From: Treponema sp.
GTDB taxonomy: Bacteria > Spirochaetota > Spirochaetia > Treponematales > Breznakiellaceae
NCBI GenBank assembly: GCA_031273185.1
Contig: JAISSG010000123.1
Span: 1 to 23,098 of the forward strand
Reading direction: 5' to 3'
Length of the DNA: 23,098 nucleotides
The translations under genes and the position numbers were made by a program. Each line of letters starts with the position of its first letter. The stretch's first letter is position 1. Below the pieces are notes generated by a model. The model was not told where the DNA came from, did not search any database, and worked only from the letters and a program-made list of their open reading frames with translations. Positions 13,832-20,039 of the stretch are shown here, one piece after another.

Positions 13832-15833
13832 AGAGGATTCCCGGATCTTCCATCTGCACCGGATGGGGAAAAGGGATGTCTATTGTAAAGGTATGTTCAG
13901 CCACCAGTCCGCGCTGCTCTATCGTGCCGCCGGGGTTTCTGTTTACCGCTTCCACCTGCCAGACAAACGTGCCTCGGCCCAGCGCGCTGACATTCTCAAG
14001 CGCCCAACCGGTGTTTTCCACCGTGGCGCGATTGATCTGCCTCCGTCCGTTGGCGGCCTGCTCGTATAACGCGAAGACATACGCATTTGCGCCGGGCACA
14101 GTTGACCATCCAAAGACGATGTTTCTCTGTGTTTTAAGCTGTTCTATGCCAATGCGGTATCCATCGGAGGGCTGGAGGTTCCCTGACACGGGCAGGAGGG
14201 GGATGGATAACACCTGCAACTGCCTTGGCTCTGCGGCGCTGACCAGGCCGTTAACATCTCGCGCCTCTACCGTCCAGTACCAAACTCCTTCTTCAAGGCG
14301 GTTCAGGCGGATGGCACGGCCCGGATTGATTATCTCTACCGCAGGCCGCCCCTCCAGGGGATCTTTGTTTCTGGAAAGAACGAACCTGGAGCTTTGCACT
14401 TCCCCGTCGGCCTCCCAGGCAAACACGGTTTGCGTCCTTAACGCGGCAAGCCCCGGCAGCCTTGCTCCCCTCGCCGGACTCATAAGGCGGAGTTCTACCG
14501 AAACCGGCGGCCAATCGGGTCTCGGTGCAATTAACGTTGTTTCCGTTTCGGGCGAGAGTTCGTTTTTTACCAATTGCAATTGTTCCAGTTCTTTTAACTG
14601 TTCGCCTTCAAGCAACGCTATTGCCTGCCCTTTTTCGGCGGCGGCTTGTTCTATGAGAAAAAAGGAAACCCGGGAAAAAGCCGCGCCGCCTTCATAACCG
14701 GGAGGAAATATCGGCTGTACGCGCCAATACCATGTTCCTTCCGGGAGGCTGGAATCCACGAAAAAGGAAGCGGCTATCTGCCTGTTTATTTTGGGATTGT
14801 CGAAGTCCGCGGTTTCGGAAACCTCAAAAATGTAATGCGATACCTCTTCTATTTCCCGCCACTGGAAGCGCAGGGAAGGCCGTTCGTCCTGATAGCGGAA
14901 CAGGCTGCCCCTTGCGGGGCTTAACAGTTCAAGGTTCGACGCTTCCACTACGGCAAGCCTTCCGGTGGAAAAGATTGTGTCCCCAAAGGACAAGCGCCAG
15001 TTCCATACACCGGCTTCAAGGGATACCTCGGCGGAAGCGTCAAGGTTTTCCAAAAATTGAACAACGCGGTTAAAGTTCCTGTCCTCGGCAATTTCAAGGC
15101 GTAATGTGTCTTCCTGCCGGAGGTTTATCCGATTCCATGCAAAGCCGACGGGAAAAGGCCGCAGCGTGTTTTTCACATAACGCGCGTTGGGCCTGGGCCG
15201 GGTTAGCACCGCCGACGGTTCCTGCCGCTGCGTACCTTCGGCGTTAAAGGCGATTATTGTTCCTGATGGGACTTCCCTGCTCCTCCCTTCTTCGATAAAG
15301 ACGGCGGCTCCTTCGTTTACCTGTACTGCCAGGCCGTCTTTTCCGGCTGCGGCGGAAAGAACCGTTCCCGCTCCCGTTTCGACTACACGGCCCTTGGAGC
15401 TTAATCGCAGGCCGCCTGATCCCTCGCCGGCTGCAATGCCGACGCTTCCTTCGGCCAGTTCGATTTTCAGCGCGTCGTTTCCATCCAGAGAAAGCTGTAC
15501 GCGTATAAGGGTGTTTTCGTTTATGTCGATTTGCCATCCTTCTATTTTAAGCGTCGCGCCGGAAAGTTCCGCTGTACGGATTAAGTCCCCAAGGTACACA
15601 GGCGATTCAACTCTCAGCCTGTCCCAAAGCACGTGATCGGCAGCGCGCCGCTGGACAATGTTGTTTTTTATGATGATAGTACCGACAGGTTTTTCATTTT
15701 GCTGGTATATGGTTTGGAATAAATCAAGCCTGAACAAGTTGATGCTGTACGCCGTAACCGAAAGGCAAAATATGACTATGAACAAATCCACAAGACGAAA
15801 ACGGCTGTCGCTTTTACGCTCTGTGCGTTTCAT
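13821..15833 (-). CDS. FecR-domain protein with FN3-like repeats, membrane anchored
   Basis: A 670-residue protein. It has a cytoplasmic tail of about 13 residues, then a single membrane anchor (about 14-34, RLVDLFIVIFCLSVTAYSINLF) without a cleavage site, leaving the rest in the periplasm. Residues about 48-200 form a FecR-like beta domain (YLGDLIRTAELSGATLKIEG, ELAEGSVGIAAGEGS, VNEGAAVFIEEG). Four similar modules of 85-105 residues follow, near 210-296, 300-392, 446-541 and 546-652, each with an opening F-x-W and a later W-x-W or WYW (FAWNRI/WNWRL, FQWREI/WYWRV, FAWEAD/WYWTV, FGWSTV/FVWQV). Two begin with the shared motif LxSPARG. A helical charged linker separates modules 2 and 3. The start overlaps the adenylate cyclase stop as ATGA. 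FecR domains usually act as periplasmic sensors or scaffolds; a role linking the cyclase sensor to the outer-membrane barrel is inference. Confidence 0.82.
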   Translation of the reverse strand: MKRTERKSDSRFRLVDLFIVIFCLSVTAYSINLFRLDLFQTIYQQNEKPVGTIIIKNNIVQRRAADHVLWDRLRVESPVYLGDLIRTAELSGATLKIEGWQIDINENTLIRVQLSLDGNDALKIELAEGSVGIAAGEGSGGLRLSSKGRVVETGAGTVLSAAAGKDGLAVQVNEGAAVFIEEGRSREVPSGTIIAFNAEGTQRQEPSAVLTRPRPNARYVKNTLRPFPVGFAWNRINLRQEDTLRLEIAEDRNFNRVVQFLENLDASAEVSLEAGVWNWRLSFGDTIFSTGRLAVVEASNLELLSPARGSLFRYQDERPSLRFQWREIEEVSHYIFEVSETADFDNPKINRQIAASFFVDSSLPEGTWYWRVQPIFPPGYEGGAAFSRVSFFLIEQAAAEKGQAIALLEGEQLKELEQLQLVKNELSPETETTLIAPRPDWPPVSVELRLMSPARGARLPGLAALRTQTVFAWEADGEVQSSRFVLSRNKDPLEGRPAVEIINPGRAIRLNRLEEGVWYWTVEARDVNGLVSAAEPRQLQVLSIPLLPVSGNLQPSDGYRIGIEQLKTQRNIVFGWSTVPGANAYVFALYEQAANGRRQINRATVENTGWALENVSALGRGTFVWQVEAVNRNPGGTIEQRGLVAEHTFTIDIPFPHPVQMEDPGILYGL

Positions 15834-17896
15834 GAGTCCCCGCCGCCTGGATTGGTTTCACCGATTTTGTATTTTTTTTCATCGGCATTGACATCAATAT
15901 GCGCGGTATCGGGCGGTTCAATGCCGAGGAGCTTGCGAACATCGGCAAGGGTTTTCGGGCCTTTGCCAATTCCGGAGAGATTTACAACGGCAAATATCCG
16001 CACGGGCTGCTCTTTTCCCTTTACGGTTACGGACGGCATTTCTTCGGTGATGAAGCGCTTGTTTACCAATTTCCATGTGTCCTCGCTGATAAGAATATCC
16101 GTTCCCAGCGGCTTGTTCAAAGCCTCTATGCGTGAGGCGAGGTTTACCGGATCGCCTATAACCGTGTATTCCATTCGTATATCGCTGCCGAGTTGCCCGG
16201 CGGTTACCATTCCGGTATTAATCCCGCAGCCAATACGGATCGGGGGATTGTCAAGGTCGCCCTGCCTGTGTTTCTTGTTCATTTCATAAAGGGATTTGCG
16301 CATCATAAGGGCCGCCGCGACGCAGCTAAAAGCGTCTCGCTCGGGACTTCCCGACGTATAAGCGGCTCCCCAGTGGGCCATGACAGCGTCCCCGATAAAT
16401 TTGTCGATAGTGCCGTTGGTTTTTTCCACGCATTCTACCATGTGGGAAAAATAATCGTTGAGCCAGTGGACAATTTTGTCGGAAGCGTCTTCTCCGAATA
16501 CCTTGGTGAAGGTTTCCGATTTTGCGGTAAATTCACGGATATCGGAGAAAAAGATTGTCGCGTGTTTCTGGATACCGCCGAGCTTGATCTGGCCGCGCAT
16601 GGCTTTTAGGGCGATTTCTTTATTGGTGAACCTGCCGAATATGCGCAAAGCGGAACACATCTTTTGAAAACTGATGGTTAACATGCTGATTTCATCCCGT
16701 CCTTTTGCCTGTTGCAGTTCAAGATCAAACGTACCGCCTTCGACTTTCCGCGCCGCGACGGCAAGGGCTTTTATCGGGACAGATATGCTTTTTGAAAAGA
16801 ACCAAATCAGCATTATCGAAAAACTTAAAACCGCGATGGTCAGGTAGATGTTGCGCCTTGTGGTGGCGGCTATCCCTTCAAATACCTTGTCGTATCCTAT
16901 GCTGGTAATTACGGTACAACCGCCAATGCCTAGTTTTGTGTAGGCTACAAACTGGCGCACTGTTTCAGGCCTTTCGCCACGAGATTGCGTCTCGTTTTGC
17001 GGCGCGCCCCTCTCGACTTTGAGGGCTTTGCAAACCGCATCGGCGCAGATGTTATACAGGCGAATAACAAATTGTTTAACGGTTTTCCATGTACTATAGA
17101 AAATGTTTTTATTTGCCGCACTTGAGCGCATAACGCCAAAGTCGGTTTCGATTATGGATTGTTTGTTCCGATCGGGGCTTTCCTGTATGTTGCGGATAAA
17201 ATTATAGCCTGAAACATTTACGCCCGAGCGCACAAGCTCAAAATCAGCGTGGATGAGGATGTCGCCTGAACGGTTTATCATCCATGACTGGTTTAGCCCT
17301 GAGCCAAACGACGTATCCAGGTTTTCCGGGGAAAACAGCACCATCGCACCGCCCGTTTCGCCAGGGATAAACATGGCCAAAAGATGCGCTGCAAACTGGG
17401 GCGTGGCGTTTATGACAATGGTCTCCCCTGCTGCGGCGCGCAGCAAAGTGGCCTGGTGGTTGTTTCGGAACGTGTCCACAAGAGAGAGGTCTATATCACG
17501 TGAATGGAAGAATCGCTCGTTTACCAGAGACCCTGCTCCCTTTCCGGGAATCGCAAAAAAAATTGCCGCCATGCGAGAATTTTGCCTGAAGAAATAAGCG
17601 GCGTTATTTCGCGCCAAAGCAGTCCCTGTTCCCGCTGAGGTAATTGTATAAATAAGCGTGAGGGTGTCGGAGCGCATTTTTGCCAGGGTGCCTTCGGCTT
17701 CTGCCGTCGAACGACGGTTGGCTTCAAAGTTGCTTTCTTCAGCCGCTATCCGTAAATCCTGCCGCACCAGCCACGACACAAGGACGGTAATTGAGCCAAG
17801 GGAGATAAGGACGATGAGGGTAACTATTGTTACCAGCTTGGCGCCAATTGGGAATAGCGCAATTTGGTCTATTTTACGCCGTTTTTCTTTGCCCAT
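15830..17896 (-). CDS. Class III adenylate cyclase with extracytoplasmic sensor and HAMP domain
   Basis: A 688-residue membrane-bound signalling enzyme that makes cAMP. The first membrane segment spans 17-43; a periplasmic sensor of about 300 residues (45-347, probably Cache-like) follows; the second segment spans 349-368; a HAMP linker covers 369-420 (SVPIKALAVAARKVEGG) and the catalytic domain about 440-640. The metal-binding aspartates are D452 (FFSDIREF) and D503 (FIGDAVMA). Purine-specificity residues are K499 and D582, which favour ATP over GTP, and the transition-state residues are N585 and R589 (GDPVNLASR). All are present, so the enzyme should be active as a homodimer. The chain extends about 45 residues past the domain. 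ATG 17896 has only a weak GGGA site. It heads a three-gene overlap group with the FecR and barrel genes, a layout I also recall in Treponema pallidum (around TP0483-TP0485, unverified). Confidence 0.9.
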   Translation of the reverse strand: MGKEKRRKIDQIALFPIGAKLVTIVTLIVLISLGSITVLVSWLVRQDLRIAAEESNFEANRRSTAEAEGTLAKMRSDTLTLIYTITSAGTGTALARNNAAYFFRQNSRMAAIFFAIPGKGAGSLVNERFFHSRDIDLSLVDTFRNNHQATLLRAAAGETIVINATPQFAAHLLAMFIPGETGGAMVLFSPENLDTSFGSGLNQSWMINRSGDILIHADFELVRSGVNVSGYNFIRNIQESPDRNKQSIIETDFGVMRSSAANKNIFYSTWKTVKQFVIRLYNICADAVCKALKVERGAPQNETQSRGERPETVRQFVAYTKLGIGGCTVITSIGYDKVFEGIAATTRRNIYLTIAVLSFSIMLIWFFSKSISVPIKALAVAARKVEGGTFDLELQQAKGRDEISMLTISFQKMCSALRIFGRFTNKEIALKAMRGQIKLGGIQKHATIFFSDIREFTAKSETFTKVFGEDASDKIVHWLNDYFSHMVECVEKTNGTIDKFIGDAVMAHWGAAYTSGSPERDAFSCVAAALMMRKSLYEMNKKHRQGDLDNPPIRIGCGINTGMVTAGQLGSDIRMEYTVIGDPVNLASRIEALNKPLGTDILISEDTWKLVNKRFITEEMPSVTVKGKEQPVRIFAVVNLSGIGKGPKTLADVRKLLGIEPPDTAHIDVNADEKKYKIGETNPGGGDS

Positions 17897-17918
17897 GTTT
17901 CAATTCCCATGAATAAAG

Positions 17919-17930
17919 GGTATTAATACC
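17919..17930. promoter_or_regulatory. Perfect 12-bp palindrome upstream of the cyclase operon
   Basis: GGTATTAATACC is a perfect palindrome 22 nt before the adenylate cyclase start codon. Its place at the head of the operon suits an operator, but no regulator can be named. Confidence 0.4.
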
Positions 17931-17982
17931 GCAGGGCAAGCCCCGCACCCTCGGCAAGCGCGAACCTTTGGTTTGACGGGGT

Positions 17983-18291
17983 ATGGACACCCGCCTTCCA
18001 ATCAAGGGTTTTCATTACCCCGCAGAAAAGCTCGCCTCGAATCTGGGGCTGCAGCATATCGGCCTGCCGGACGCGAGGGTGCTGATCGTGGACGATGTTG
18101 AAATCAGCATTGAAGTGGCCAAGGGCATGATGGAGTTCTACGGAATGCAGATTGACTGCATGACCAGCAGGCAGGAGGCCGTAGATGCCGTCCGGGTGGA
18201 AAAAGCCAGGTACAACGCGATCTTCATGGATCACATGATGCCCGAAATGGACGCGATTGTAAAGCAGTTGGTGCAGGGGAAGGGGGAGTAG
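17983..18291 (+). pseudogene. Truncated response-regulator receiver domain, remnant of a hybrid histidine kinase
   Basis: About 102 codons are open. Residues 30-90 match the first half of a receiver domain: the acidic pair D37-D38 (RVLIVDDVE) and the phospho-acceptor D83 in AIFMDHMMPEMD. The sequence style (MDHMMPEMD after a Y-N/D-x-I/L-F strand) is that of treponemal hybrid sensor kinases, where the text normally continues DGIEAT. Here it breaks off at MPEMDAIVKQ, and the C-terminal half with the conserved Thr/Ser and Lys is missing. The last codons (QGKGE) and the stop lie in a decaying array of 7-base repeats. No kinase domain precedes it and the N-terminal 29 residues look random. It is therefore a gene fragment, probably not functional. 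It sits head-to-head with the adenylate cyclase. Confidence 0.75.
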
Positions 18292-18331
18292 GGAAAAGAG
18301 CAGAGAGCAAAGAGCAAAGAACAAAGAGTAA
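18276..18331. repeat. Heptanucleotide tandem array, AGAGCAA type, eight units in register
   Basis: Five clear units (AGAGCAG, AGAGCAA, AGAGCAA, AGAACAA, AGAGTAA) fill 18297-18331. Three more decayed purine-rich units extend the same register upstream (GGGGAAG, GGGGAGT, AGGGAAA at 18276-18296). The array covers the end of the receiver-domain fragment and stops 12 nt before the end of rpe. Confidence 0.75.
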
Positions 18332-18343
18332 AGGGGGCGGCGG

Positions 18344-18997
18344 TTAGCTGTTGCGCAACTGGCGCACTAAGGCGGCTTTGTCGGGGGCGCTGAAAAACGC
18401 GGAGCCGGTTACCAGCACATCCGCGCCGGCGGCGATGGCTGCTGCTGCGGTTTTGTCGTGTATGCCGCCGTCAACCGAAAGCAGGAAGTTAAGGTTGCGT
18501 TTTTGCCGCTCATGGGCCAGCAGGCGGACCTTTTCCAGGCATTCGGGGATAAGCTGCTGGCCGCCAAAGCCGGGGTTCACCGTCATTACCAGCACCAGGT
18601 CGGCGTAGGGCAATAGCTCGCCGAGCATCCCCGCCGGGGTGGACGGGACGATGCTGATGCCGGCCTTTTTCCCCATGCCCCGAATCTCCTGGAGCAGGCG
18701 GTGGGAGTGTACCGCCGCCTCCAGATGGAAGGTGATGGCATCGGCCCCGGCGGCGGCAAAGGCGTGGACGATGCGTTCCGGCGTTTCCACCATCAGGTGA
18801 ACGTCAAAAAACGCCGCGCTGCGCCGCCGGAGGTCGCCTACCAGCTTGGGGCCAAAGGTCAGGTTCGGCACAAACTGGCCGTCCATCACGTCCAGATGCG
18901 CCCAGTCGGCGCCGGATTCCTCAATCTGGGCAAGCGCCCCGCCAAAGTCGGCGAAATCCGCAGAAAGCAGCGAGGGGGCGATAATGGTTTTTCCCAT
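18344..18997 (-). CDS. rpe: Ribulose-phosphate 3-epimerase
   Basis: A 217-residue TIM-barrel enzyme that interconverts ribulose 5-phosphate and xylulose 5-phosphate in the pentose phosphate pathway. The length is typical for the family. Visible motifs are APSLLSADFADFG at the N-terminus, HLDVMDGQFVPNLTFGP with metal/catalytic residues H34 and D36, DVHLMVE with H67, VNPGFGGQ for phosphate contact, and SVDGGI with the second catalytic aspartate, followed by ADVLVTGSAFF. The ATG at 18997 is certain from the conserved N-terminus. No Shine-Dalgarno precedes it; instead the -10 box ends six bases upstream, pointing to a leaderless transcript. It is divergent from the TPR-greA operon with a shared promoter region. 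Confidence 0.97.
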   Translation of the reverse strand: MGKTIIAPSLLSADFADFGGALAQIEESGADWAHLDVMDGQFVPNLTFGPKLVGDLRRRSAAFFDVHLMVETPERIVHAFAAAGADAITFHLEAAVHSHRLLQEIRGMGKKAGISIVPSTPAGMLGELLPYADLVLVMTVNPGFGGQQLIPECLEKVRLLAHERQKRNLNFLLSVDGGIHDKTAAAAIAAGADVLVTGSAFFSAPDKAALVRQLRNS

Positions 18998-19003
18998 GCC
19001 AAT

Positions 19004-19032
19004 AGCATAGCCCCCAGGGACGCTATTGTCAA
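19004..19032 (-). promoter_or_regulatory. rpe promoter, leaderless and overlapping the divergent promoter
   Basis: On the minus strand a perfect TTGACA (19027-19032), a 17-nt spacer and TATGCT (19004-19009), then six bases (ATTGGC) to the ATG. Its -35 box shares five bases with the -35 box of the plus-strand TPR promoter. Confidence 0.65.
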
Positions 19033-19053
19033 ACCGGGAAAAAATGCTATAAT
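19026..19053 (+). promoter_or_regulatory. Promoter for the TPR-greA operon
   Basis: TTGTCA (19026-19031), a 16-nt spacer and a perfect TATAAT (19048-19053) with TG one base before it. The TPR start codon is 20 nt downstream of the -10. The -35 box overlaps that of rpe, so RNA polymerase probably cannot occupy both promoters at once. Confidence 0.7.
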
Positions 19054-19073
19054 GTCAGAATCAATCCAGAAAA

Positions 19074-20015
19074 ATGAATACGGAACAATCGGTATCGGGG
19101 CTTATTCAGAAAGCCTATGACAAGCTGAAAGCCTCAGACGCCGAGGGCGCGGCAGCGCTGCTGGAAGGTGCGCTGCAGATAGATTTTGACAACGAGGAAA
19201 CCAAGCACGCGCTTAAATCCGTCAACTGGTGGCTTGAGCATACCGCGAAAACCAGCGAGATAAAAAACCCCTACGAAAAGGGGGGCTTTATCCTTTCCCA
19301 ATTAAAGCAGTACTACGCCTTTCTGGACGGCCTTCCCGGCAGCTACGACCTGTGCCAGTACGCCGTGCGCCGCTTCGTGTTCTCCAGCGCCCTGCTCTGC
19401 TTCAGCAACCTGCTTGGGGACGGGGTGAACCAGCACGACCCCGGCCTCCTGCTGCTCGTCGGGCGCTGCTACAAGGGCGTGGGCAACTACGACGAGGCGC
19501 TGAACTACCTTGAGCAGGCGGCGCGATTCAGGCGGGAGGACGGGGAAACCCTCGCCGAGCTGGCCGACGTGAACGCCCTGCTGGGGGGGACCCGCACGGC
19601 AAAGGCCCTGTTCCGCGAGGCGTTCTTCCTTGCGCCGGAAAAGATCAATCTGCGGGCGATGGAATCGGAGATGATCGTCAGGCTGTGCAACAGGGTGATC
19701 CAGGAAAAGGGCTATCGGGAAGAAGAATTGCGCGAGTGGATCCCCGTATACGGCAGGCTGTGGGGGGTGTTCTCGATAAAGCGGGAACTCAAGGCGATAG
19801 AATTCGGCAAGCTCAAGCAGTCGATCTTCACCCTGGAAACCGAGTGCCGGGGCAACCCGGCCCAGAGCGCCATCCTGAAACCCCGGCTGATAAACCGGTA
19901 TTTCTGGCTTATCGATTATTACGAGAACAAGCGGGAAGACCCCAGCCTTATCGATGAGGTCTTGTTAAAAATAAAAGTCACCGATCCTGAAATATACCAG
20001 CGGTATATGCGATAG
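19074..20015 (+). CDS. TPR-repeat protein, cotranscribed with the long greA
   Basis: A 313-residue soluble, almost wholly helical protein. The clearest tetratricopeptide-like units are at residues about 122-190 (LLLLVGRCYKGVGNYDEALNYLEQAARF and the following ETLAELADVNALLGGTRTAKALFREAFFLAP); an N-terminal unit is suggested by AYDKLKASDAEGAAALLEGAL. No signal peptide or membrane segment is seen. The ATG at 19074 is about 14 nt after the predicted start point, with no strong ribosome site. The gene ends 24 nt before the long greA, and helical repeats are also present in that protein's N-terminus, so the two products may work together, perhaps binding each other or RNA polymerase. The precise function is unknown. 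Confidence 0.8.
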   Translation: MNTEQSVSGLIQKAYDKLKASDAEGAAALLEGALQIDFDNEETKHALKSVNWWLEHTAKTSEIKNPYEKGGFILSQLKQYYAFLDGLPGSYDLCQYAVRRFVFSSALLCFSNLLGDGVNQHDPGLLLLVGRCYKGVGNYDEALNYLEQAARFRREDGETLAELADVNALLGGTRTAKALFREAFFLAPEKINLRAMESEMIVRLCNRVIQEKGYREEELREWIPVYGRLWGVFSIKRELKAIEFGKLKQSIFTLETECRGNPAQSAILKPRLINRYFWLIDYYENKREDPSLIDEVLLKIKVTDPEIYQRYMR

Positions 20016-20039
20016 GGTTGATCATAACAGGAGAGATTA

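Noticed and set aside
13876..14697. Plus-strand open frame (273 codons) across the FecR gene
   Set aside because: It is a shadow of the minus-strand gene, whose repeated F-x-W and WYW modules clearly carry the coding signal; the residue content is Ser/Pro/Arg-rich without a pattern.
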